Origin: Microbulbifer yueqingensis | GTDB lineage: Bacteria; Pseudomonadota; Gammaproteobacteria; Pseudomonadales; Cellvibrionaceae | Length of the DNA: 64,000 nucleotides | Assembly (NCBI RefSeq): GCF_900100355.1 | Contig: NZ_FNFH01000001.1 | Span: 262,963 to 326,962 of the forward strand | Reading direction: 5' to 3' | In this document: positions 55,555 to 63,563 of the stretch, one piece after another | Position numbering within the stretch: position 1 is the first letter of the stretch | Layout: each line of letters opens with the position of its first letter | The notes under the pieces: generated by a model | What the model saw: the letters and a program-made list of their open reading frames with translations, nothing else | Told to the model about the DNA's origin: nothing | Databases searched by the model: none | Made by a program: the position numbers and the translations under genes

Positions 55555-55582
55555 ATTATAGCGCCTAGATCGCCGGCGTCAA
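55555..55582 (-). promoter_or_regulatory. Strong sigma-70 promoter for guaBA
   Basis: On the minus strand TTGACG (55577-55582) and a perfect TATAAT (55555-55560) have 16-base spacing; transcription should start near 55548. Upstream an A-tract within TATTTG-N10-CAAATA (55589-55610) could act as an UP element or operator. A small GGCGC/GCGCC dyad brackets the -10. Confidence 0.8.
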
Positions 55583-55671
55583 AAGACTATTTGCTTTTTT
55601 TGCCAAATACCTTTACCTGCCACAGCGTTACTGCAATATTGGCCCGCCCCGAGGACTACCGCGAGACTTCT

Positions 55672-57036
55672 ATGCTCACTGGCAACCGATCCACGCCCGC
55701 TGGCACTAACGCCAACCGCAGCGTCCTGACGGTCAGCGACCTCAACCGCGAGGTCAAGCACCTGCTGGAGAGCAGCATTCCGCTGCTGTGGGTCAGCGGC
55801 GAGATCTCAAACTTTGCCGCCCCCACCTCCGGGCACTGGTACTTCACCCTGAAAGACGCCCGGGCCCAGGTCCGCTGTGCCATGTTCCGCGGCCGCAACC
55901 GTGCGGTGCGCTTCAGGCCCGAAAACGGCCGCGAGGTACTGTTGCGGGTGCGCGTAGGGCTTTACGAAGGCAGAGGCGAGTACCAGCTGATCGTCGAGCA
56001 TATGGAAGAGGCGGGACTCGGCGCCCTGATGCGCCAGCTGGAGGAGCTCAAGGGTCGCCTGCAGGCCGAGGGCCTGTTCGACCCTGAACGCAAGCAACCG
56101 CTGCCCTTCCTGCCGGCCAATATCGGTATCGTCACCTCCCCCACCGGGGCGGCGATACGGGACATGATCCATGTACTGGCCCGGCGCCATCCGGCGGCCG
56201 ACATCGAGCTGTGGCCGGTCGCCGTACAGGGCCGCGAAGCGGCGCCGCAGATCGCCGCTGCCATCCACCGGGCGGGGCGGCTCGGTCGGCACGACCTGCT
56301 GATCGTCGGTCGCGGCGGCGGCTCCCTGGAGGACCTGTGGCCCTTCAACGAGGAGGTTGTTGCCCGTGCCATCGCGGCCTGCCCGATTCCGGTCATTTCC
56401 GCCGTCGGGCACGAGACCGACACCACCGTCTCCGACCTGGTGGCCGACGTGCGCGCACCCACCCCCTCTGCGGCCGCCGAACTGGCCAGTGCCAATGCGG
56501 TGGAGCTGCGCCAGGGCCTCGCCGCCCTCCGGGAGCGCCTGGCGCGGGCTGCGCTGATCCAGCTGCGCCACCTCCACCAGCGCCTGGAAGCCACCCGCAA
56601 TCGTATTCGCCACCCGCGGGAGCAACTGCAGAACCGCGCCCAGCGCCTCGACCACCTGGAGCTGCGCCTGCAGAGCGCCGGACGGCGCAACCTTGAGCTC
56701 CGCCGGCGCGAACTCTCAGCCGCACTGCGCGCCTTCGGCCATTTCCATCCGCAGCGGGACCTTCAGCGGCGACAGGCCGAACTGGCCCAGCTGGCGCAAC
56801 AGCTGCACCGGGGCATGGGGCAGTTGCTGGAGCACCGTCGCGAGCTCCTCGGTCACGCCGCCCAGCTGCTGAATAATGTCAGCCCCCTCGCGGTCCTGGA
56901 GCGCGGCTATGCCATTGTTCAGGACGAACGGGGTGAGGTGGTGAAGCAGGCCGAAACACTGGAGCCGGGCCAGCGGCTCCAGACGCGGGTTGCCAGTGGC
57001 CGGTTCTCGTCGATCGTGGAAGAAATCCTCGACTGA
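55672..57036 (+). CDS. xseA: Exodeoxyribonuclease VII large subunit
   Basis: A 454-residue nuclease subunit. An OB-fold DNA-binding domain starts near 17 (VLTVSDLNREVKHLLESS; WVSGEISNFAAPTSGHWYF split here at WVSGEISNF). The catalytic core includes GIVTSPTGAAIRDM, VGRGGGSLEDLWPFN and AVGHETDTTVSDLVADVRAP shortened to GHETDTTVSD, then a long coiled coil (about 285-400) that binds XseB. The ATG at 55672 is the first after the divergent guaB promoter; the frame is open far upstream antisense to guaBA but lacks homology there. Confidence 0.96.
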   Translation: MLTGNRSTPAGTNANRSVLTVSDLNREVKHLLESSIPLLWVSGEISNFAAPTSGHWYFTLKDARAQVRCAMFRGRNRAVRFRPENGREVLLRVRVGLYEGRGEYQLIVEHMEEAGLGALMRQLEELKGRLQAEGLFDPERKQPLPFLPANIGIVTSPTGAAIRDMIHVLARRHPAADIELWPVAVQGREAAPQIAAAIHRAGRLGRHDLLIVGRGGGSLEDLWPFNEEVVARAIAACPIPVISAVGHETDTTVSDLVADVRAPTPSAAAELASANAVELRQGLAALRERLARAALIQLRHLHQRLEATRNRIRHPREQLQNRAQRLDHLELRLQSAGRRNLELRRRELSAALRAFGHFHPQRDLQRRQAELAQLAQQLHRGMGQLLEHRRELLGHAAQLLNNVSPLAVLERGYAIVQDERGEVVKQAETLEPGQRLQTRVASGRFSSIVEEILD

Positions 57037-57120
57037 CCTTGCCCCGCCCCCCGGAGCGCAAAATGGCGCATCCGCACTCCCACCCTACACTAGGGGCCGT
57101 GGAAGCTGCCGGAGCATGCC

Positions 57121-59577
57121 ATGGTGACTGACAAGACAGCCTTGCGACGCACAGCGCACTCATGCGCCGTGGTCTTCTGTGTCCTGCTCGCCTGCCTGGC
57201 CCTGTCTTCCTGCGACCGGGGAGAACCCGGCCAGGGTACTCCCGTTGGGGAACAGCCCGGCCTCGCACCCGCCACCGGCGGCACGACAGCGCCCCGCGAA
57301 CAGAGGGAGGATCGTGCGGCAGCCCGGGAAGACGAGACGGTCCAGAAAACGGAATACATCGAGAAGGGAGACCTGGCGGCACTGAAAAAGCGCGGCATCA
57401 TCCGCTTTGTCAGCCTGACCGCGGACGACCAGCAGTACCTGCCGCGCAAGGCCATCGTCACCCAGACCCACCGCCAGCTGGCCAACAGGCTGGCCGAGAG
57501 GCTCAAACTCCAGGGCCGCTGGATGATAGCCAGGACCCCGGAAGAGGCCCTCCAGATGGTGGCGGAAGGGCGAGCGGATGTATTCGCCGATAATGTGAGT
57601 GACACCGAGCAGCGGCGTGAAATCGTCAGTTTCACCATCCCACTGCTGCAGACGCCAGACGTGCTGGTCAGCGGGAAGAAAGGGCCCGACATCAGCGACC
57701 CCAAAAACCTGCGGGGCACTGAGCTTATCGTCCTCGCGGGCAGCTCCTATGCCGATCGGGCCCGCGAGCTGGTAAAAAAATACCCGGACGCCAACCTGTC
57801 GGTGCGCGAAGTCTACCTGGTGGACGAGCGCGATACCCTGTTCGACCTGGTGAGCAAGGGCGACAACGCGGTCACCATCCTGCACAAGAACATCGCCGAG
57901 GACACACTCCAGTACCGCGACGACCTGAAAATCGGTGCGGTCATCACGGAGCCGGAGGACATCGCCTGGGCTGTGCGCCAGGACGCCAAGCAGCTGCGGA
58001 CCCGGATCAACAACTTCCTGACCCGCACCCTGGTCACCAGCGTGCCTGAGCGCACCTCCCACTGGTACGCCATCAAGAAGTCCGGCGTACTGCGCTTCGC
58101 CACCTATAATGGCCCGCTGAGCTACTACCTCTGGAGAGGCGTGCTGCGGGGCTTCGATTACGAGATGGCGCTGGCATTTGCCGAAAAGCACGACCTGGCC
58201 CTGAAGATCGTGGTGGTACCCAACGAGGAAGACCTGGTCGACTGGGTCGTTGACGGTCGCGCGGACATCGCCGGGGCATCCACCACCATCACCCGGGCGC
58301 GCATGGAAAAAGGGGTGCAGTTCAGCGTGCCCTTCCTCGAGACGCCCCAGCGCATCGTCACCAACCGCAACAAGCCCCCCATCGAGACCCTTGGCGACCT
58401 GGCCGGCCGCACCCTGACCCTGCGCGCCTATTCGTCATTTATCGAGACGGCACGGGTATTGCAGAAAAACGGCGTGGACGTGGAGATCGATGTGGCTCCG
58501 CCGGATATGTCGTTCGCCACCATCCTCAACAAGGTGGCGGAAGGCGAGTTCGACGCGACCATCGAGGACGCCTATATCGCCGAAATCCAGGCGGCCCTGC
58601 GGCCCGACCTGGATATCGGCATGCAGGTCAGCGACCCGCTGCCCCAGGGGTGGATGGTCAAGCAGGGCCACAAGGACCTGCTGAAACAGGTCAACCGCTT
58701 CATGGAAAAGTTCGCCGGCAGTGACGAATACAAGAAACTGTTCGCGGCCTACTTCAAACCCGACAAGCACCTGGTACAGAAAATCAATGCACGGGTGGTG
58801 CCGGGCGAAGACCTGTCGCCCTACGACAAGCTGGTCAAGAAGAATTCCCTCGAACGCGACTTCGACTGGCGCCTGATTACCGCGCAGATGTGGCAGGAGA
58901 GCAACTTCAATCCCAAGGCAACATCACCGGTGGGCGCGCAGGGACTGCTGCAGGTGATGCCGCGTACGGGCGAGGACATGGGCTATCCGCCGCCGCTGTA
59001 TGATCCAGACAAGAACCTGCAAGCGGGGGTCAAATACATGGAATGGGTCCGCAACCGGTTCAAGGATCCGCTGCCCGAGGATGAGAAACTCTGGTTCACC
59101 CTCGCCTCCTACAACGCGGGCCTGGGGCATGTGCAGGACGCGCAGATTCTCGCCGAGGAGCTGGGGCTGGATCCGACTAAGTGGTTCGACAATGTGGAAG
59201 TGGCCATGCTCAAGCTGGAGCAGCCCGAATACTTCGAAAAGGCGCGCTACGGCTACGCCCGCGGCGCCGAGCCCGTCGCGTATGTGCGCAAGATCAGCAA
59301 GCTCTATGAGGCATATACCAACATGGCCACCGGCGACGTGGCCATGGGCCAGGCCCGCGCCGGGGGTTCCCCGCCCGCTGCGGCTACGTTGTCAGGACGA
59401 TCTTGCCGATATGGCTGCTGGACTCCATCAGCCTGTGGGCCTCAGCTGCCTGCCGCAATGCAAACGTCTCCGCTATCCGCGGGCGCACCCTGCCCTCCTC
59501 AACCAGCGGCCATACCGTTTGTTCCAGGGCGCTGGCTATGGCCGCCTTCACCTCCGCTGAGCGGGGGCGCAGAGTAG
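57121..59577 (+). CDS. MltF-like lytic transglycosylase lipoprotein with two solute-binding domains
   Basis: An 818-residue protein. Signal peptide with lipobox ALSSC (Cys31); Asp at +2 would retain it in the inner membrane by the E. coli rule. Two tandem SBP_bac_3 domains (about 85-305 and 320-545) precede an SLT transglycosylase domain (about 575-735) with catalytic Glu593 in MWQESNFNPKA and GAQGLLQVMP. MltF has one SBP domain, so the doubled sensor is unusual. It would cleave peptidoglycan glycan strands under control of bound ligand. Residues after about 745 are a low-complexity tail, and 755-818 are antisense to the convergent qor gene, suggesting a lost stop or frameshift. Confidence 0.88.
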   Translation: MVTDKTALRRTAHSCAVVFCVLLACLALSSCDRGEPGQGTPVGEQPGLAPATGGTTAPREQREDRAAAREDETVQKTEYIEKGDLAALKKRGIIRFVSLTADDQQYLPRKAIVTQTHRQLANRLAERLKLQGRWMIARTPEEALQMVAEGRADVFADNVSDTEQRREIVSFTIPLLQTPDVLVSGKKGPDISDPKNLRGTELIVLAGSSYADRARELVKKYPDANLSVREVYLVDERDTLFDLVSKGDNAVTILHKNIAEDTLQYRDDLKIGAVITEPEDIAWAVRQDAKQLRTRINNFLTRTLVTSVPERTSHWYAIKKSGVLRFATYNGPLSYYLWRGVLRGFDYEMALAFAEKHDLALKIVVVPNEEDLVDWVVDGRADIAGASTTITRARMEKGVQFSVPFLETPQRIVTNRNKPPIETLGDLAGRTLTLRAYSSFIETARVLQKNGVDVEIDVAPPDMSFATILNKVAEGEFDATIEDAYIAEIQAALRPDLDIGMQVSDPLPQGWMVKQGHKDLLKQVNRFMEKFAGSDEYKKLFAAYFKPDKHLVQKINARVVPGEDLSPYDKLVKKNSLERDFDWRLITAQMWQESNFNPKATSPVGAQGLLQVMPRTGEDMGYPPPLYDPDKNLQAGVKYMEWVRNRFKDPLPEDEKLWFTLASYNAGLGHVQDAQILAEELGLDPTKWFDNVEVAMLKLEQPEYFEKARYGYARGAEPVAYVRKISKLYEAYTNMATGDVAMGQARAGGSPPAAATLSGRSCRYGCWTPSACGPQLPAAMQTSPLSAGAPCPPQPAAIPFVPGRWLWPPSPPLSGGAE

Positions 59578-60361
59578 AACCGGTAAGCGTCAGCCGCTTG
59601 GCCACCATCGGCCAGAGGTTGACCTGTACTTCCGCTCCCTGCAGGAAAGCGATGTTGACGATGCGACCATCGGTAGCGGCGAGGCGAATATTGCGGTTCA
59701 CGTAGTCCCCGCCCACCATGTCCAGGATAACGTCCGCGCCGTGACTATCGGTCAGTGCACGCACCACCTCGACAAAGTCCTCCTCGCGGTAATTGATTGC
59801 CCGCTCCGCCCCGAGCTCCTCGCAGGCCGCACATTTTTCTGCCGACCCCGCGGTAGTAAAAACCCGCGAGCCCAGCGCGCTGGCAATCTGGATGGCGGTG
59901 GTGCCGATTCCAGATGACCCGCCGTGCACGAGCAGGATCTCACCGGGCTGCAGGTGCGCACGGTCGAAAACATTGGTCCATACGGTAAAACAGGTTTCCG
60001 GCAGTGCAGCCGCCTCCGCCATCGACAGGCTTTTCGGCACGGGAAGGCACTGGCCAGCCGGGGCGACGGCGAACTCGGCATAGCCGCCGCCATTAGTGAG
60101 CGCACAAACCCGGTCGCCCACCTTCCAGCGGGACACCCCGCTTCCCACTTCGACCACCTCACCGGCAACCTCCAGTCCGAGCACCGGCGATGCATCCGGG
60201 GGCGGGGGGTAGAGCCCCTGGCGCTGGGCCACGTCCGGCCGGTTGACGCCCGCCGCCGCCACCGCGATCAGCACTTCGCCCTTCCTCGGCTCAGGCTTTT
60301 CACCCGTCGCGAGTTCCATCACCTCGGGGCCGCCGTGCCCTTGCAGGTTGATAAAACGCAT
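59384..60361 (-). CDS. NAD(P)H-quinone oxidoreductase (zeta-crystallin/QOR type)
   Basis: A 325-residue zinc-free medium-chain dehydrogenase. The N-terminal GroES-like domain includes AAAGVNRPDVAQRQGLYPPP, VLGLEVAGEVVEVG and GDRVCAL, and the Rossmann loop GGSSGIGTTAIQIA lies near 147. The pattern fits p53-inducible PIG3-type quinone oxidoreductases. The ATG at 60361 with GGAG upstream is chosen over an earlier in-frame ATG at 60397, which sits next to the receptor terminator. Its 3' end overlaps the transglycosylase frame by 194 bases. Confidence 0.92.
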   Translation of the reverse strand: MRFINLQGHGGPEVMELATGEKPEPRKGEVLIAVAAAGVNRPDVAQRQGLYPPPPDASPVLGLEVAGEVVEVGSGVSRWKVGDRVCALTNGGGYAEFAVAPAGQCLPVPKSLSMAEAAALPETCFTVWTNVFDRAHLQPGEILLVHGGSSGIGTTAIQIASALGSRVFTTAGSAEKCAACEELGAERAINYREEDFVEVVRALTDSHGADVILDMVGGDYVNRNIRLAATDGRIVNIAFLQGAEVQVNLWPMVAKRLTLTGSTLRPRSAEVKAAIASALEQTVWPLVEEGRVRPRIAETFALRQAAEAHRLMESSSHIGKIVLTT

Positions 60362-60397
60362 CAAAATTTCTCCCTTGAACTCTTTCAACTGGCCCAA

Positions 60398-60424
60398 TAA
60401 AAAAGCCCGGCATTGCCGGGCTTT
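60398..60424 (-). terminator. Intrinsic terminator of the TonB receptor gene
   Basis: On the minus strand AAGCCCGG/CCGGGCTT with a 5-base loop is followed by T6. It lies 33 bases after the receptor stop and just before the qor start. Confidence 0.85.
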
Positions 60425-60456
60425 CAGTCTATGCCATTTGCGGCAGGCTGGTGAAG

Positions 60457-62739
60457 TTACAGGTCGTAGGTGAGTTCCACGCCCATGACCCGGCCCTTGT
60501 TGAGCGGGGTGAAGCTGGCACCGAGTCCTCCGAGGGTCGGGGGCAACTGGGTGTTGTTGCCCTCGGTGACCTCGTCGAGCATATTCCTGCCGAACAGGGT
60601 CACCCGGTAGCTACCGGCATCCGGAGAATAACCGATGCTGAAGTCCAGCATGTCTGCCTCCGACAGCATGCCCCGGTTATTGTCGGTATAGGGAGACGCA
60701 TCCCGGTGGTTAAAATTAATCCGCGACGTTACCGCACCCGCGGAACCCAACTCCAGGTCGTGCACGAGGCCCACGCCGTAGGTCCAGGGGGCGAGGCGCG
60801 GGATATCCAATCCCAGGTCTACATCGTTCACCACTCCGTCGCCGCTGATATCGCCCCTCACACTGTCATAGTCTCCGTCTACATAACCGACGTTGAATGT
60901 GAACAGCAGGGTATCGCTGGCCGCGGCCATGGCCTCGAATTCTGCACCCTGGATGGTGGCATCGGCGGTATTGCGGATGTACTGGACCACCGAGAATACC
61001 GGATCGGGCAGGTTTTCCTCCCGCTGCATATCGTCGATGGTGTTGTGGAAAAGCGCCAGGTTGGTGCGCACGCGCCCATCCAGCCACTCAGCCTTGCCGC
61101 CAAGCTCGAAGCTGGTCTGCTCCTCCTGGTCGGTGGGGCCCGGCTGGTATAGCAGGCCGGTGTTGCGCATGTTGTAGCCACCGCTGCGGAAGCCTTTGGT
61201 CCAGTAGCTGTAAAGCTGTGCGTCGTCGCTCACCTGCCACTGCAGCCCGACCTTCGGTGTGAAGGCGTTCCAGCTCTCGCTGTCACTGAAATCGTAGGCG
61301 GCACAGCCGTCGAGGTCGCACAGGGTGTTGCTGGCCACAACGGGGTTGATGGTGGCAATCTCAGCATCCTTCTCTTCCCTGGAATAGCGGCCACCCAGGG
61401 TCAGGATCCAGGACTCGTTCAGGTCGATATCCGCCTGGGCAAATACCCCCAGGGCCTCGTGGTCCTGCAGGCCGCCACCCGTGATATCCAGCCCGTTCAG
61501 CGGCAGCAGGCGGTTCTCGAAATACTCCAGCTCCTGGGAGAACCAGTAGACACCGGTGGTCAGGGAGGTGGGCCCGAAACGACCGGCGTAGCGCAACTCA
61601 TTGCTGAGCTGGCTCTGGTCTACCCGGGTGTTGGCATGGAATGCGGTAATCGGCAGGGAGTCGATATCACCGAGCCCGACGGCACCGTACTCGCGCCAGG
61701 CGAGGATATTGGTGATGGTACCGTTACCGAAGGCCACATCCTGGTTGAACTCGGTGATGACGTGGGTCCACTCGTCTTCCTGGAAGCCCTCCTCGTTCTG
61801 GGCCACCTCGAATGAATCGCTGCTGTTATCCCAGTCTGTGACACCAAATGCGGCAGCGATCTGGGGCGCCGTGTATCCAGGGATAAGACCGTCATTGGTA
61901 GGGACCCATACAAATTCGTTACCCCGATTCTGGGCCACCACACCATCGGAATCCATCTTGCCGTGCTCCATGCGCACAAGCAGATCGGCCGTCTCGGAGA
62001 GCTGGACACTGACGCTCGGGCGAATGAAGAAGGTATCAGATGCACCTGCGCTGTCGTTGCCGGTATAGACATTCTCGAACCAGCCCTGGTCATCGTTGTA
62101 ATAGGCAGTGAAGCGACCATTGACGGAGTCGGAAATTGCCCCGTTCACGGTGCCCGCAGCGACGGTGTCCAGGTTATCGGTGGTGGAGAGCTTGAACCTG
62201 CTGCTGAATTCCTCCGTGGGGCGGGCCGTCCGGATTACCACCGCACCGCCGGTGACGTTGCGGCCGAACAGCAGGCCCTGCGGTCCGCGCAACACCTCGA
62301 TCCCCTCCAGGTCGAACATGTCGGTTACCACACCGGCATTCACCCCCATGTACATACCGTCGACGAACACGCCCACGGTCGGGTCAATAGACGGGATGGA
62401 GCTGTTGACGCCCAGGCCACGCACGGTGAAATTGGCGGTGTTTTTAACGGTGCCGACATCGTCGAGTTGCACGTTCGGCATCTTGAAGGACAGGTCCTGC
62501 AGGTCCTTGGTCTGCAGGGCTTCGAGCTGGTCGCCGGAGTAGGCAGTGGCCGCTACCGGCACCTCTTGCAGGCGCTCGGCCTCGGCCCGCTTGCGCGCGG
62601 TAACCTGGACTTCTTCCATGATGGTGCCCACTGCGCCCTCGGCGGCGTGGGCGGGCATGCCGCTGGCAAGCCAGAGGGTGGCTACCGAGCAGGCAGATAC
62701 GAGGGTGGATACGTTCCTTGAATTGAACTGACGTCCCAT
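60457..62739 (-). CDS. TonB-dependent outer membrane receptor
   Basis: A 760-residue receptor: signal peptide (about 1-32, AHA-A), plug domain (about 40-175; EVQVTARKRAE near 43 may serve as the TonB box, and IEVLRGPQGLLFGRN near 148 is the plug signature) and a 22-strand barrel ending in GRVMGVELTYDL with a terminal Leu preceded by aromatic Tyr. Residues 630-641 form an EF-hand-like loop (DISGDGVVNDVD) in an outer loop or turn. This receptor class in marine bacteria takes up a range of substrates including siderophores and glycans; no neighbouring transport or hydrolase genes indicate which. GGAG precedes the ATG. Confidence 0.92.
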   Translation of the reverse strand: MGRQFNSRNVSTLVSACSVATLWLASGMPAHAAEGAVGTIMEEVQVTARKRAEAERLQEVPVAATAYSGDQLEALQTKDLQDLSFKMPNVQLDDVGTVKNTANFTVRGLGVNSSIPSIDPTVGVFVDGMYMGVNAGVVTDMFDLEGIEVLRGPQGLLFGRNVTGGAVVIRTARPTEEFSSRFKLSTTDNLDTVAAGTVNGAISDSVNGRFTAYYNDDQGWFENVYTGNDSAGASDTFFIRPSVSVQLSETADLLVRMEHGKMDSDGVVAQNRGNEFVWVPTNDGLIPGYTAPQIAAAFGVTDWDNSSDSFEVAQNEEGFQEDEWTHVITEFNQDVAFGNGTITNILAWREYGAVGLGDIDSLPITAFHANTRVDQSQLSNELRYAGRFGPTSLTTGVYWFSQELEYFENRLLPLNGLDITGGGLQDHEALGVFAQADIDLNESWILTLGGRYSREEKDAEIATINPVVASNTLCDLDGCAAYDFSDSESWNAFTPKVGLQWQVSDDAQLYSYWTKGFRSGGYNMRNTGLLYQPGPTDQEEQTSFELGGKAEWLDGRVRTNLALFHNTIDDMQREENLPDPVFSVVQYIRNTADATIQGAEFEAMAAASDTLLFTFNVGYVDGDYDSVRGDISGDGVVNDVDLGLDIPRLAPWTYGVGLVHDLELGSAGAVTSRINFNHRDASPYTDNNRGMLSEADMLDFSIGYSPDAGSYRVTLFGRNMLDEVTEGNNTQLPPTLGGLGASFTPLNKGRVMGVELTYDL

Positions 62740-62772
62740 TTTCTCTCTCCATTGCGATTGCGTTCTTTATTT

Positions 62773-62784
62773 TTGTCGCGACAA
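62773..62784. promoter_or_regulatory. Palindromic operator candidate before the TonB receptor
   Basis: A perfect palindrome TTGTCGCGACAA close to the receptor start; on the minus strand it is followed by AAAATAAAG, possibly a -10-like sequence. The cognate regulator is unknown and none is encoded next to it. Confidence 0.45.
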
Positions 62785-63024
62785 CGGAAGCACTGCGATC
62801 GTACTGCATGCCCCACCTGTTGTTTTTGCTTTAGGGGCTCGACGAGTGATCGCGATTCTCTCGACCACCCGCGGGAACAGCAACGGGTGATATCCGAAGC
62901 TTACAACTAGTAAGTGAGGGGAGAAAGGAATTTTGTCTGGAAAAAGCTTCCTGGTAACGCAATAAGTCCTGCCTGCATGGAAAGGCAGCTCGCCAATTTG
63001 CCGCGCAAGCGGCGATTATCAGAG

Positions 63025-63047
63025 CGGTGAATATTCTCCATTCACCG
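63025..63047. promoter_or_regulatory. 23-bp inverted repeat with 8-bp arms
   Basis: CGGTGAAT and ATTCACCG separated by 7 bases, perfectly symmetrical. It lies between the receptor gene and the cupin gene, about 5 bases before a plus-strand TATAAT. It may be a dimeric repressor site or a transcription-end hairpin for the minus-strand cupin. Confidence 0.45.
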
Positions 63048-63284
63048 AAAATATAATGCAGAGGAAAAACAGAAAAATTTTGGCGGGGAAAAATCCAGCT
63101 TTAGACCAGCCGGTCAATAATTTTGCGGCGTATCCGCACGGGTTGGTCGAGCCGACTCCAGTAGACCAAAGGATATGAATTGACCGAAGGGAGAATGACA
63201 GCGAAAGCTGATGTGCCGGTTAGGCACATGCCCTCGCTGTACGCATGGAAGCTTCCGCAGCAGTGCCGGGATATCAGCCGCACC

Positions 63285-63563
63285 TCAACTGCGATAGCCG
63301 TAAAGCCACCGCGCCATAGTGCCGCCGGTATTGCGCACCGAGTGGCTCGCCCCTGCCGGGATGAAAAGCTCCTCGCCAATGGCCGGGTGGGAAACGCGTC
63401 CGTCAATCTCCACCTCGATAGTTCCCTCCACGGGCATCAGTAATTCGTCCACCTCGTGCACGAAGTCCTCCCACCGCTGTCCCGGCGGGTCCGTCCAGAG
63501 GTCACAGGAAAACCCCCGGGCAGACCAGTCAGCGGACACGGCTGCCCTGTCCGGCTGTGTCAC
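63285..63563 (-). CDS. Small cupin-domain protein
   Basis: A 92-residue single-domain cupin: WEDFVHEVDELLMPVEGTIEV (split here as EDFVHEVDELLMPVEG) provides motif 1-like residues including His and Glu, and IPAGASHSVRNTGG gives motif 2 with a His. Likely binds a metal. Start is GTG at 63561-63563, overlapping the pdxH stop by four bases (GTGA), so it is translationally coupled to pdxH. Substrate unknown. Confidence 0.85.
   Translation of the reverse strand: MTQPDRAAVSADWSARGFSCDLWTDPPGQRWEDFVHEVDELLMPVEGTIEVEIDGRVSHPAIGEELFIPAGASHSVRNTGGTMARWLYGYRS

Larger units (their letters stand above)
62740..63284. other. Long upstream region of the TonB receptor with two palindromes
   Basis: About 545 bases with no supported gene. 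TTGTCGCGACAA (62773-62784) is a perfect 12-bp palindrome 34 bases before the receptor ATG, placed to act as an operator. CGGTGAAT-N7-ATTCACCG (63025-63047) is a perfect 8-bp-arm dyad, followed by a plus-strand TATAAT (63052-63057) that leads to no plus-strand gene. The region is relatively AT-rich around 62930-63090. Confidence 0.5.

Noticed and set aside
63101-63443. Two short frames (63101-63406 minus, 63180-63443 plus) in and near the cupin gene
   Set aside because: They overlap the cupin out of frame and have no ribosome binding site or recognisable pattern.
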